DNA of 64,000 nucleotides from Ligustrum vulgare (GCA_963555705.1 OY743168.1:20838139-20902138), one strand, 5' to 3'; shown: positions 43,733 through 55,775, numbered from the stretch's first letter. Made by a program: numbers and translations. Notes: generated from the sequence alone by a model not told the origin.

Positions 43733-43954
43733 CATTACATTCCAAATAAGATTTTCAGGCTGAGTGTTCCCAGGCTCGAACTGCAATTTCTTTGGCACCA
43801 AGTAACACCAGCACCTCCACCTCTAGTGACCAGAAGCACCAGCACCAATATTTTCCGTACTTGTTCGGCTTCTCCGTGTGGTCCAAAGTGGCAATCTGCC
43901 ATGTCTCACCACCATCCGTTGTCACCTCCACCCTCGTCACTTTCTTCCCACCAC
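43733..43954 (-). pseudogene. NIA: NIA exon 3 with 11-nt deletion
   Basis: It reads [19 protein letters not shown], then [20 protein letters not shown] and AKEIAVRAW, all strongly conserved. After TGG only one base remains before the codons for [12 protein letters not shown], so that segment is out of frame and a TGA appears at the fifth codon after the Trp. The splice sites at both ends are canonical and the codons on both sides match the family. That marks a clean deletion, not general decay. Confidence 0.9.
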
Positions 43955-44693
43955 CTATTCAACCCGATTTAATAGTCAATTACATTTTTCTTCGTCGTCA
44001 ACTATTCTAATCCAATCAGACCCTGGTGTCCAAATCATGTAACGTGAAATAAATCATCCATTTCTTTTTAACCATTCCTAATACTGTTGTATGGATCCAA
44101 ATAATATTCTGTGGCATAATTGGTGATGCAAAGCTGCTGGAACCATATACTACTCAATTCTTGTTCTAATTGCTAATATTCGCTAATTAATTAATTAAAT
44201 TAAATTCTAAGAGAGTAGTTAGCACCCATGATACATTTTTTTACACAATATTTTTTTAAAAAAAAAATCTGAATTAAATAAAAAAAAATTAAACCCTCTT
44301 TCAACCCACTATTTCAAGATTACTTGGTTTGTAATAGTAAATTTTGGAGAATGTTTGGTTAAAAATGAGGGAATCTTTTTGGATTAATGTGAAGATTATT
44401 TTATTGTAGGTGTAGCTTACACCTTGAGGGTCATAATCTACCATATCTTAAACCATTGGTTAAGGAGTTAAATTACAGGTTATGCCTCCCAGAGCCAGGA
44501 TAGAGGTGTGGTAAATCATAACTCCCGCTTGTCACATGGTACAAATCTATTATTTCAAGATTCGAACCTTGCACCCAACTGCGCTGAGCAATTTTCCATC
44601 CCTCTCATTTGTCACTAGGAGATGTGTCATGAGATCGAAGATTATTTTATTGTAGAATCTATGGTTGGGTACCAGTCAAGGCCTTAATCTCAC
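43955..44693 (-). other. NIA intron 2
   Basis: 739 bp, donor GTGAGATT and acceptor GAATAG. It contains a SINE-like insertion at 44410-44636. Confidence 0.8.
44410..44636 (-). mobile_element. SINE-like insertion in NIA intron 2
   Basis: A perfect 19-bp direct repeat GAAGATTATTTTATTGTAG flanks it (44391-44409 and 44637-44655), the size expected for LINE-driven insertion. On the minus strand GCTCAGCGCAGTTGG resembles a pol III A box, and about 20 bp further GGTTCGAATC matches a B box, as in tRNA-derived SINEs. A poly-A tail is not evident. The insertion lies well inside the intron and leaves the splice sites untouched. Confidence 0.65.
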
Positions 44694-44834
44694 CAGAATA
44701 AGCGTAGCCTCTCAATGTGTAAGGCCTCTGAGTTGTCCACGAGTTGATAGGCAGAATCTCTTCGTAACACGGTGTTGTGATCACTGAGTTTATGTTTAAC
44801 TCGTTGATTATGTATTCAGGCTTGTACCACCAAG
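44694..44834 (-). CDS. NIA: NIA exon 2
   Basis: 141 bp encoding [20 protein letters not shown], then the segment ending TLRGYAYSG, part of the Mo/dimerisation region. Acceptor TATGCAG, donor GTGAG. It enters and leaves in phase 1. Conserved and intact. Confidence 0.9.
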
Positions 44835-44928
44835 CTGCATAAAATTTTATTGAGACAGTGAGTCGGCGAAGTTGAAGAACATTGCCTTGATTTTTAAAAA
44901 TTGTGCATGTACATTTTGCCATATATAC
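44835..44928 (-). other. NIA intron 1
   Basis: 94 bp, donor GTATATATGG and acceptor TTTTATGCAG. Confidence 0.85.
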
Positions 44929-45946
44929 CTTCAGCATTAGCTAGTTCGGCATCAACATGTGATGGAAGAACTCTATTATCCTTGTAATGATAATAATTGT
45001 TAGATTCCTCTGTAGAGACCATGATTCTTTTCAGCCATTTCACCATTCTTCCACCGATGAATCCTGGAATTATCATTCTCACCGGAAATCCATGATCCGG
45101 ACCCAATTTTTCACCGTTCTGCATGTAAGCTAGAATAATATCCCTCGACGGATCCATGGCGAATTCCTTCTTAATGCTTGTGCCGTATTTGGCTCCACCG
45201 CTTCCGGGCAAATCTTCCGCCCCTTCAAAGCAGACATTCAGACCACCCTTTTTTCGGCTGTAAATACCGCACCGCTTCAAAATGGCACGCAGTGGCACTC
45301 CACGCCAGACGGAGGTGGATATTCCGGCCGCACCCCAGTTGAAACCGATTGTCTTTTTCACCATGTTTTGCTCTTTTCTGCGATTCCCGGCGCAGACGAG
45401 AGTCACCGGGAATTCTCTGCTGGGGAATTCGTCCACCAGTTGTTGCATTGTTAATTTCATTGGGCGTTTAACGAGCCCAGTGATTTCAACTGTCCATTCA
45501 TCCCATCTGGCTTTAGGGACATAGCCATGGTTTCGTACATAGTGAAGTGGAACAGGCGTAATGAATCCGTGGTGCATGAGGCGGGTCAATGGCGCCTCCG
45601 CGTTGAAGGGGTGTTTACCGGTGAGTCGAACCATTGAGGGGTTGCGCTCAACCCAATTATCCGCCGTGCCTTCGTCTCTTGAATCAAACACAGATGGTTC
45701 CAGCTCCGCGTTTGCTTTCTTGATTGCATTTACATATTCATTTTCATCGTCATCTTCATCTTCATCTTCACTGGTAGAATAATCAAATTCAGTGCTACCA
45801 TTAATTTTCTTGAATTCAGAACTGGGATTTGATGGAAATTTGCAGCCACGGACGGGGGAGTCAGACCGGTTGTGGTGGTGGCCAGCCGCCTGATTGGGCT
45901 TAAAAGAAAGGCGGTTGAACTGCCGGTTTTCGACAGACGCCGCCAT
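44929..45946 (-). CDS. NIA: NIA exon 1: N-terminus and Mo-molybdopterin domain
   Basis: 339 intact codons plus one base. The start [10 protein letters not shown] has a favourable context (ATCCATGGCG). Residues 58-70 form an acidic tract ([12 protein letters not shown]) typical of plant nitrate reductase N-termini. The Mo-binding domain follows ([54 protein letters not shown]). It ends VDAELANAE at the donor. Confidence 0.92.
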
Positions 45947-46051
45947 GGATTACTGCTAGTGAAAGAAGAGAAAATTCTTCTCACTAAATTTCTCAGTATT
46001 AATTTGATAATAAATTTAATTTTGTGTTCAAAAGTTAGCTTAGTCCTGGTG

Positions 46052-46062
46052 ACTTTTATAGA
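46052..46062 (-). promoter_or_regulatory. NIA TATA box
   Basis: Minus-strand TCTATAAAAGT lies about 105 bp upstream of the ATG, which implies a 5' UTR of roughly 75-80 nt. Confidence 0.65.
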
Positions 46063-46803
46063 GATATATCATATACGCTGGGACTCTGTCTCGCGCGTCC
46101 AAAACCCCTCATACTTTGTACCATTTATTTTATGTACGAGTGACATCATAAGGATATAGAGATATACATATTACATACACATTGATCTCAAGTATAAATA
46201 TATACGTACATTGTGATCTCATGTATAAACATTTAAATGCAGAGAGATATTCGAATTGGAAAAGCTATGATTTTGATTAGTCATCCCAAACTATTTTTAT
46301 TTTTACGAAGAGTTATATTGAAGATCTTATGATTTTAATATTTTCATGAATAGGGATATATATTTAAAATAAAATAAATTTTGACTTGAGTTGATCCTAA
46401 ATTTCTTCAGAACCATGGTAAGATAGCAATTCTAACATAAATATATACATATTTAGAATCTGTTTGGTAATGTAATTTTTTTCATCTTAACTTTTCAGAC
46501 AAAATTTCAATCATCCATTCAATATAGTTTTTGACATTTCAAACATTTTTAAACCATAAAAATTTCTAAAAATCACATTACTAATACTAAGTAAATTGTA
46601 TTAATAAGAACAACGCACAAACATCTTTTACGTATTCCTTCTTTTATCTTATCTTAAATTAAACAAATCTAACATTCTATGTTATGCCAAAAAATCTTCA
46701 ACTTGTGCTAGTAATGTCTCCAATCCTAAATAATTGCCAAATATCAAGAGTACACGAATAAATGTTTCACACTACAGGAATAAAAAATTTGACATAAAAT
46801 TTT
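46063..46803 (-). other. NIA upstream region
   Basis: AT-rich promoter-side sequence with no gene. It is cut off by Tat copy 2, whose LTR starts 862 bp from the NIA ATG. An imperfect repeat around TTGATCTCAAGTATAAA and TGTGATCTCATGTATAAA lies at 46182-46225. Confidence 0.5.
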
Positions 46804-46808
46804 ACACC

Positions 46809-47491
46809 TGTTGACCACAAAATCTGATAGGACATTGGATCAACGCGTTTCAGCTCCTCCCTCTTGAACACGTGGATCTCCTGCGCACTAGGACAAACAA
46901 TCAGCTTGCATATGGAGTCGAGGTGGCTCTCGTTTATACTCCGATGCCTAAGTCAGTACTCGTTTCAAGTAAATATAAATTGGGTGGGAGAAATATAAGT
47001 GTGTAAAAGAGGAAAAATGAAGTGAGATTTTATATATTGAGTATCTAACCCCTTTCTTGGAGGCAAATATGCTCTATTCATAGAAGGAGTTATTGTCTTA
47101 GATGGTGACACATGTTAGGTTTTACACGCGTTATCCACCTAGCCGTTGGAGAGGTAAACCAATTTCTTGGGTGTAATCATTGCTACATATGGTAGGGAAG
47201 GGGCGCCCATCATATCCTTCATAAAGGTAATGTCTTGTCAAGCCATAGTCAACTGAAAACTGTCGCGTCTCTCTGACACCCTTTCTTGTCTCACCGCTGA
47301 TCTTGGGTGGCACAATCAGAACACCTTGGCTCTTCACATATCAGTTCGGCCGAAGAAGCTCCGCCGATGTTTCACCTCAGTAATTGGACCAAGCAAAAGC
47401 CCTCAATTTCATTCATAGTTAGAACCCATTGAGCCTCTCATGGGCCCCCTATTATAAATCTTTTGGGCCCATTATAGGCACGGTCTCAACA
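46809..47491 (-). repeat. 3' LTR of Tat copy 2
   Basis: TGTTGACCACAAAATC to TCTCAACA, 683 bp. It is the left boundary of the element. Confidence 0.92.
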
Positions 47492-47508
47492 CTAGTCCCT
47501 CAAATCTG
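47492..47508 (-). other. Polypurine tract of Tat copy 2
   Basis: Minus-strand CAGATTTGAGGGACTAG abuts the 3' LTR. The same core recurs at 51316-51331. Confidence 0.7.
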
Positions 47509-48370
47509 ATGTGGTCATTTATGGGCGGATCGAATTTACCATAGACCGGATGCTATGGTTCTGTTCTAGGAATTTCGTGCAAACAAACAACCACCGGATC
47601 GTGAAACCATTAATTATGCCGTCATCACCATTTTTATTATTTCCAGTGTTTTCTAATTAATCCGAAGTCAGTTGCCTAGGGATCACTATGCAGTGCTCCG
47701 GGTCCACGGGGTGTACGGTGATCTTTGGTGATGCGCGAACTCAGGGAAATGTCAACCTATTATACCTATTTTTCCTTCTAGATGGACATTGGGATATGCC
47801 AGCATATTTCGTAGGCGGCACATTTATGGCAAAGAAATGATAGGTATCCACTTCCAAGAAATGCGAAGGAGGGGGGCGCCTTACTGTGCGTGGAGTACAC
47901 CTTAGCAGTTGAATGGTTTCTCTCCCTCTCAGTTGGCGCTTTAACTTACTCTTTCCCAAAGGTACATAGATTATCTAAATCAACCATGCATTCAAAGATC
48001 AAGGACTTGAGACTATTGGGTTCCTTATAAAGCTTTCTTCCTCACAACATTTCTCCTTTACCGCATTCTTGGAGTTTTCTTAAAAGCTTTTCTGGGAAAA
48101 TCATTTCATTACCCTTTTCACACAAGTTTTTTTTTTTTTTTAGCAACTTTTGAGGACTTTCGACTTAGCAAGTCATTCCAACCGTCCAATGTCTTTCATT
48201 GGCGCATTTCTCTTACGAGCACCCAACCTCGAACGTTCGTTTTCTACAGGTAAATTCCTTTTCCTATGTGTGTACAAAACCTTTTGATTTTTAACATTTG
48301 AGTGGTTGTTTGAAAATTCCTTTTTTGCATTTTTGTTCTCCTTTGGGTAAGTTTGGAATTTTAAGAAAAA
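47509..48370 (+). other. Upstream region of the antisense ORF in Tat copy 2
   Basis: Homologous to 7384-7648 plus 20034-20520 of copy 1. The plus-strand TATA-like CTTATAAAGC at 48024-48033 precedes the antisense ATG (48371) by about 345 bp. CAGGTAAATT near 48247 could be a splice donor matching the one in copy 1. Confidence 0.5.
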
Positions 48371-51138
48371 ATGGAAAGAGTTAGGGGAACGGGTTTACGG
48401 GAGTTATTGGCAATGGCGATTCCTATCAGAGGTTTCTGCCTATTGTCTTTGTCGGTTTTTAGTTCTAGCTTCTTTAGGGAGCAGATTAAGTGAAGGAATA
48501 GAAAATATGGCAATATAATTTATATGGATGATTCTGACAGTGAAGAAGAAAAGAACCAAACCTACATGACTCACTTATCTTCTGACGAGGAGGCTTCGTT
48601 GCGGAAACTCTGAAGCAAGCGTGATAGAGACTTGAGAAGAGAAGAGACGGCAGGCTCCTCATACGATCAGCAAGACCTTAGTTTGGGTGCAAGGGCCCCA
48701 TTTAGGGCGCATAGAGAGGAGTTAGGGTTATCCGAGGAGGAAATCGCTCAAATTGAAAGTTGGGTTGACCATGTGAACAAAGTGTCGGGTACCATGTGGA
48801 ATAGCTTCGGAGATCCGGGGTATCGATTTGGCAGGTGCTTCTGCAAAGTTCAAGATACTAGAAGGGGTTCGACTAGTGCATCCCACACTTTCTTGCCGAC
48901 CTTGCAGTCCTCCCCCAGGCCATGTGGGGATCTGTTACGATGCTTTGTCATGTGGGATGAAGCTTCCCCTGCACCCTTTCTATAGGGCGCTACTTAGGAG
49001 CTACAACCTATGCCCTTACTAGTTAGCTCCAAACTTCTGGACACAAGCAGCTGGCACTTGGCTGGTGTAGCAAGAGGTCAACCCAGACTACCCCATCTCA
49101 CTGCATATAATCCACACCTTATATACTCTGAAGAAATCTGTTATGAGGGATAAGGACATGAGGTCGGATATTAAAGATTGGTATTATCTATCTCCCAGGG
49201 GCTCTTACCCCCCCATCATCACTGGGCATCCTACTTCTATCAAAAATTGGAGGAACCAGTGGTTTGCGGTTGCGGGGGAGTGGCAAAGCTCACCTGTGGA
49301 CCCTACTTCGGAGATCACCGTCCCCCGAACTCTTTCTTCTTCGCGTGAGTCTTAATTTTGTTTCACATTTTCAAGTGTTTTGCGCGTGCTCTATGCTTCA
49401 CGTTTTTTGCCCATCACCTTTAACTTGCTTTCTTACTCTGTTTGTTATACCAGGGTCTACTTTTTCCTGCCTCCTCTCCGACGCGGATTTATCAGCGGTG
49501 AGGCGTTTATTCACTTTTCGAGGCACTTTCAAAAGATTCATCCAGCAAAACAAGCTCTTTGTCAAACATGGTCTTATGAGAGCCATGAGTGAGTAAAACC
49601 TTTTATCTACTCTATTACTTCTATTTTAACATTCCGAAGCTAATCTTCCTTTCTTTGCTCCTAGATTCCAAGGACTTCCCCAAGATTTCTCTGAAGGGGC
49701 TGATGTCCAAGAAGATTCCTCCTACCCTTCGCCATGGTATAGAGGTAGAAATAAAATAGAAGGCAGTGCTTGCTAATCTCCAAGTGTGGGTCACAAAAGA
49801 GGTATCTAAAGCATCCACTGCCCAACTTGAAGGTCCTTTCCCCGCACTCCTGCCACCTTCCACTTTACTACCTATTGGCCCACAGCAGCCAGACCTCAGA
49901 GAAGAGGTCGACCCTAAGAGGACCCATGCTACCGGGAAGGGAAAAAGGTCGAACCAAGGTGGCTCCAGAAGGGAGAAGGAGCAAAAAAGGGACCTGGCCC
50001 AAGCCTCCCCGTCTGAGGATATGATATTTCTGAACCGGTATCCGTAGACGAGCCTTCTCCTGTAAAGAGGCTGAGGAGGGGCAAGGATACTAGCTCTGCA
50101 CCCCCACCACCTAAAATGCAAGAGTTAAAAGATAAGCCCTTCGTATGAATTCCAGGGGTGGGTTATGACGTGACCCCTGCTGCGACCGAGGAGCTTAAAC
50201 AGATTAAGGCCAGTGTCCTTCCCAGGGACGTCACTTTTGATCCCAGCCTATTTGATTCTCCCAACTCTCCACCTGCTAGGGCTACTTTGACTATGGAGCA
50301 ATTTTGGACTGAGGGCTGGTCTGCATTTTCCTCCAGCACCACTCCTACCCGGAAACTACTCGCTGCTAAAGCTATGAATGCTAGAGCGTTGGCCCTTATA
50401 GATGAGGTGGAATCTTCTGTGATGGATACGCAGCGAGATAAAAAGGATGTGGAGACTGCACTTCGTCATGCCGACCATATGCTGAAGGAGATCAATGATC
50501 TTAAAGATTAGTTATCTATAGCTCACAAATCCTCCTCAGATGACAGAGCCCTTGCAAAGCGCCTTCAGGAGGATAACAAAAAGCTAAGATATGATCTCCA
50601 TGCATCTGAGGCTGATGTGGAGACTTTGTGCAAGAAGCTCGAGTACTCCAACTGCGTGCAATCTATTGCTACTGAAGCTCTAGCAGAGGCAAACTCCGTG
50701 AAGGGTAAGCTAACAGCTGAGGTAGCAGAGATTACTGCTAAGATGGAGGGGGAGGTGGAGGCTCGAAAAAAGACGGAAGAGGATTACACCTCCTTAGAAC
50801 GGCACATTGAGGCCTGGATTAAGGAAGCCCTGGAGTGGACTATTGCATCTTGGGTGGAGGAAGCCATGGGGGCCAAAGTGTCAGAGGCGGTCCAAAATTT
50901 TAAAGATACTTTTGAAGAGACAGCCGAGTATGAGGCTTTCAGAGGGTCTTTGTGAACATAGGGGCTAGGATGTCCTTAGGGGATGTGAAAGAAGCTTTTC
51001 CAAATTTGGACATTTCCCAAATCGAGGCTTTGTACCCCGAGCCATAAGATATGGAAGAAGGCAATCCCACTAATGATCCTACTGACCTCTACCAAGTTGT
51101 GCTTGGTAGAGACTTTGCAGAAGATGCCCCTCATTGAT
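48371..51138 (+). pseudogene. Tat antisense ORF, copy 2 (longer copy, broken)
   Basis: It starts MERVRGTGLRELLAMAIPIR like copy 1, but an in-frame TGA follows at codon 41. Identifiable pieces are the acidic region, REELGLSEEEIAQIESWVD, the conserved KLPLHPFYRALLRSYNLCPY block (Transposase_28-like), then DIKDWYYLSPRG and NWRNQWFAVAGEW. A Lys/Arg-rich segment (RTHATGKGKRSNQGGSRR) comes next. A long coiled-coil-like C-terminus (DVETALRHADHMLKEINDL, then MEGEVEARKKTEEDYTSLE) closes it, ending DLYQVVLGRDFAEDAPH near 51138. Several stops and frame changes are spread along it. One or more introns may also interrupt it. Function unknown. Confidence 0.65.
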
Positions 51139-51870
51139 TTTTGTTTTTCTTATATTTGTATTTGACCGGTATAGGCATAGTTCTACATTTTTGAAATGTA
51201 AGGGTTCATCTTTAAACGGTGTAATTACTTTGTTGATTCAATACTTTGATTATTTTGTGAGGTTCAACATTTGTATGAATATGAATTTTGAATTCTTTGA
51301 AGACATTCTTTGTTGATAGTCCCTCAGACCTAGGCAGTTTAAGACATCCATGCTCACTGGTTAGGTCTGATTTGATAAATATTTGATTATATTTGCACTA
51401 TATCCCCCAGTGTGTACCATTTTATCAACCTAATTCTTTTGTTTAAGAGAGCTGTTGTTGGTGATTTATCACTTTTGGTTGAGGCACGACAAAAGCTGGG
51501 CGGGCTCACAAGAGTCCCTTGCATAGGAGATTTTATGCATAGTAATCCGGCATTTTATTGTTGCTTGTTTAGTATAGGAAAAGTTATGCTTTCTCATAAG
51601 TCAACAGCATTAGTATTTTTGACACCGTCATATCCAATAGAGAAGATTCGATGTGGTTAGTCAATACTACCTACTCAATGGAAGGTTTGAGCATGAAACG
51701 CTTATAACTTATTTCACTGAAATTCGTCGAATTTTATTGCTAAATTGTACTTCATCAAAACTGGCTTCAACAACTTTTGACGAAAATTTCTTGTAGCATA
51801 ATCCATTGCAAATTATCACTAAGTCATGCGAGGATATTACATGCTAAGGGGAAGCTTGATTTTATTGAAA
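51139..51870 (-). other. Tat copy 2 non-coding region between integrase and the antisense ORF
   Basis: Contains the internal polypurine-like tract at 51316-51331 (minus GGTCTGAGGGACTATC) in the same relative place as in copy 1. No other feature is recognised. Confidence 0.5.
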
Positions 51871-54800
51871 ATAGCGGCGAAGATGGTCCGTGTTCCAAGC
51901 AAGGATTATGCAAGGGGACCCTAGATAGGTCCTCTATCATGTAAGTACCGGGTACTATCTCAGCATTAACTTTATAAGGCCCCTCCCAATTAGGACCTAG
52001 AGTCCCTACTCTTGTTTCCTAGGTAGAAGGAAGGACCTTTTTGAGGACCCAATCCCCAATCCTAAAGAATCGTTTCTCCACCGTCTTATTGTAGTATCGG
52101 ACCATCTTTTCTTGATAACGGGCCAACACAACTTGTGAGTCATTCCTTTTTTCTAGGAGGAAATCCAAGTTTACCTTTTGATCCTCTTCGTTTATTGCCT
52201 CATCATAATGAATTTGACGAAGGGAAGGTACTCCAATTTCCACTGGCATACTGCCTCGGATCCTTACGCCATGGAGAACGGGGTTTCCCCTGTTGCAGTG
52301 TGTGAGGTAGTCCGAAGTGCCCATAAGACTTGTGGGAGTTCATCTACCCACGCACCCTTCTTTGATTCAAGTTTTCTTTTCAGAGTGTTTTTTATGATTT
52401 TGTTCACAACTTCAACCTACCCACTTGCCTGTGGGTGGTGTGGAGATGAAAATAACTTGTAAATTCCCAAATCATCGCACAATTCGTCGATCCTTCTATT
52501 TTTAAACTGCTTCGCAATGTCGCTTACCAAAGAGTGTGGTACTACAAACCTACATATAATGTTCTTCCAGATGGACTTGGAAGTGTTGGCTTCAGTGATC
52601 CTCATCGGGGGTTCGGCCTCGACCTATTTGGTGAAATAGTCTATTGCAACTATTGCGAAATAATTGTTACTAGTGCCTTGGGGTATAGGCCAATAATATC
52701 GACCCCCCACTTCACCAAAGGCCAGGGACTGGTTACCACCCTCAACTCGTGATGAGGCCGATGCGGTATGGTAGCATGCCTTTGACATTTATCGCACCTT
52801 CGAAAGAAGTTATGGGAATCCTTCCGCATAGTTGGTCAAAAATACCCTTGATTCAGGGCTTTCAGGGCCAAAGATAATGCTTCGACATGGTTACCACAAA
52901 TGCCCTCATGAATTTCCTTCATTATGTATTGTCCTTCCTCCGGCCCGACGCATCGAAGCAGAGGATAAGTGTATCTTCGCTTATAAAGTAGACCATCTAG
53001 AAGGACAAAATTGGCAGCATACCTTCGTAGTTTTCGAGCTTCTTCTGGCTCGTGTGGTAGAGATGTGTACTTCATGTAGGCTAGAATGGGAGTCCCCTCT
53101 TCTTCTATCACCAAAATCTCTACCCCTAGCTTAATGGAGGAGACCGGAAAATGCTCAATTGGTATCATATTGAGGAGCTCGACGTCCTTGCTGCTTGCCA
53201 GTTTAGACAAGGCATCCACATTAGAGTTCTCAACTCTGGGAATATGTAGTATTTCAATCTTTTCGAAATGGGCCGCTAAATCTTTCACTTTCCTTAGGTA
53301 CACAACCATAGCTGGTTCCTTGGCAGAAAACTGTCTGTTAACTTGGGTTACAACAAGTTGCGAGTCATTGTTTGCCTCTAGTGACCTAATTTTCAGAGCT
53401 ATTGCAAGCCTTAGTCCAGGCAAGAGTGCTTGGTACTCCGCGACATTGTCCGAGGCTTTAAAGCCGAAGCGAACAGAGCTGTGCAACTTATGTCCCTCCG
53501 GACTTATCAATAATACTCTCGCCCTAGATCTTCCTTCAGTGGAGGACCCATCAACGAAAAGTTTCCACTCAGGACTATCACCCATCTTCTCAATAATTTC
53601 GACCTCGGGTGAATGTGTGAACTCAACTATGAAATCTGCTAACGCTTGCCCCCCTTTAAAGATGTTCGAGGCACATAATGTATGTCGTACTGGCTGATTT
53701 CTATCGCCCACTTCATTAAACTTCTAGATATATCCAGCTTCTATAAGACTTGTCTCATAGGAAAATTTGTGAGAACTCGGATAGAGTGTGATTGGAAGTA
53801 GGGGCGAAGTTTACGGCCGTAGTAATCAGTGCTAAAGCTACTTTCTCCATGTCTGGGTTTCGTGTTTCGGCTTCCAGCATGGATTTACTCACATAATACA
53901 CCAAAAGCTAATTCTCATTCTCCTCTCTGACCAACATAGAGCTAACAGCATCCTTGAAAACGGATAAATAAAGAAAAAGGGGTTCACCACTCTTTGGTTT
54001 GGACAATAGGGGTGCCCTTCCTAAGAATGTTTTTTGTTCGGCAAAAGCTTGCTCACATTCTTGTGTCCACTGAAACCGTATTCCTCCTTTCAAGACCTTG
54101 AAAAATGGTAAGCATTTGTCAGTGGACTTGGACACAAATCGACTTAAGGCAGCAACTCTTCCGGTTAAGCTTTGTACTTCTTTAGGACTCCGAGGAGAAC
54201 GCATGTCAAGTAAAGCTTTGATCTTATCCGGATTGGTTTCAATTCTCCTCCTGTTCACCATGAAACCTAGAAACTTTCCAGATGCTACCCCCAAAGGCAC
54301 ATTTCACAGGATTAAACTTCATCCGATACTTTCTTAATATATCAAAAGTCTCTAATAAAGGGTGAATATGTTCCGAGACGACCATACTTTTGACCAACAT
54401 GTCATCCACATATACTTCCATGGTGCTCCCCAGTTGCCTTGAGAACATTTGATTTACTAACCTTTGATAGGTGGCCCCTGCGTTTTTCAACCCGAATGGC
54501 ATGGCTTTATAACAATAAAGTCCCATATCCGTAATAAACGAGGTGTGCTCCTCATCCGATTTATGCATGGGAATCTGATTGTATCGGGAGTATGCATCCA
54601 TAAAGCTCAGCATCTCATGCCCTGCCGTTGAGTCGACTAATTGGTCAATCCGAGGTAGTGGGAAACTATGTTTTGCGCATGCTTGGTTTAAATTTGAAAA
54701 ATCAATACATACCCTCAGCTTTCCACTTTGCTTGGGAACCAAACCAGGGTTTGACAACCACTTCGAATAACGGGATTCTTTGATGAAACCATTTTTCAAT

Positions 54801-55775
54801 AGTTTTGTCACCTCCTCTTTCAAGGCTTCATATTTCTTCGAACTCATTGGCCTCCTCTTTTGCCTATGCCCAGGAATCCTTGGGTCAAGCTGGAGCATGT
54901 GACAAGCTATCTTTGGATCAATTTCGATCATGTCGTCATGTTTCCATGTGAATACGTCAAGGTTTTTTAGCAAAAAGCTTTTCAGCTGCTCTTTGTATTC
55001 AACTGATGAATCCTATCCAATCTACAACCCCTTGATTGGGTTATTTGGATCGACACAGAAGCATTCCAGCCTTTCGACAGGAGTAGAGCAACTATCACCG
55101 ATCATTCTAGGATCTAGATCTGCCAGATCTTCTTCCTGCGTCATTGTGACATCTTCACCTTCGGAGAATCCTGTACCCAATTTTTCAGGGTCTGGAACAG
55201 GCTCGGATATTTCCACATCGCTAATCATATTTACGCTCCAGTCTTGGAACTTCTGGATAGCGTTTGTGTAGCAGGATCGTGATTCAATTTGGCTTCCCCT
55301 GACAGTGGCTACTCCACGTTCCGTTGGGAATTTCATACAAATGTATTTTGTGTGAGTTACAGCCCCTAAGTCAATTAGGCCCAGCCTCCCAATTGAGTCG
55401 TGATATGAGGAGATTTTATCCACGATTAAGAACTTCATGGGTATCCTAGAAAGAGTGGGAGCCTGTCCTACTTCTGTCATAAGGATTATGGATCCTCCAG
55501 GAGTTATGCTATCACCGGTGAAGCCATATATGGGATCTGGGATGGGAATGAGTGGGGTGGTAATTCCCATCTTATCGAAATTTTCCCCATAAATCACATT
55601 TACCGAATCACCATCATCCACCAGCATTCGAGATAAGCCATTCCGAACCACCACCACTCGAATTACCAGCGCATCATTATGCGAGAAATGCACCCCTACC
55701 GCATCATCTAGGGTAAACGTGATAGATTCCGTTCTAGAAGTCCCAGAAGGGTGTGAATTGATGTGATAATTCACG
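51871..55775 (-). pseudogene. Tat copy 2 pol: protease, RT, RNase H, aRNase H, integrase
   Basis: Recognisable segments on the minus strand, in order. Protease is at 55022-55774 (SRMLVDDGDSVNVIYG, then SIGRLGLIDLGAVTH). RT is at 54239-54973 (LRVCIDFSNLNQACAKHSFP, MPFGLKNAGATYQRLVN, YVDDMLVKS), continuing in another frame at 53908-54300. Archaeal-type RNase H is at about 53200-53711 (LFVDGSSTEGRSRARVLL, ASDNVAEYQALLPGLRLA). Integrase comes as HEGICGNHVEALSLALKALN before 52836, a core fragment at 52417-52605 (FKNRRIDELCDDLGIYKLF) and a C-terminal piece at 52019-52324. Stops and frame changes separate the segments, so it is inactive. Confidence 0.85.

Larger units (their letters stand above)
41415..45946 (-). 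pseudogene. NIA: Nitrate reductase (NADH) gene with an 11-nt frameshift deletion
   Basis: Nitrate reductase reduces nitrate to nitrite in the cytosol, the first step of nitrate assimilation. The four-exon structure matches plant NIA genes: exon 1 44929-45946, exon 2 44694-44834, exon 3 43733-43954, exon 4 41415-42746, all with GT-AG introns in consistent phase. The domain order is acidic N-terminus, Mo-molybdopterin domain with the conserved Cys in [10 protein letters not shown] (residue 185), dimerisation domain, cytochrome b5 and FAD/NADH domains. Without the lesion the product would be about 907 residues, the normal family size. Exon 3 is 222 nt where frame continuity and the family sequence require 233. 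Four residues expected after AVRAW are replaced by one base, and the frame ends EHSA-stop. No other lesion is seen. Because introns are present it is not a retrocopy. It may be a recent null allele or an assembly error. Confidence 0.9.

Noticed and set aside
41415..45946. Processed NIA retropseudogene
   Set aside because: Three canonical introns and a promoter with a TATA box are present.
53086..53697. 203-codon plus-strand ORF
   Set aside because: Antisense shadow of the Tat RNase H region. No independent signals, unlike the true antisense ORF at 48371.
53810..53822. TTACGGCCGTAG in Tat copy 2, resembling the Athila palindrome
   Set aside because: An isolated single match inside RNase H-region coding sequence. 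The same place in copy 1 reads TTACGGGAGG, so it is coincidence.
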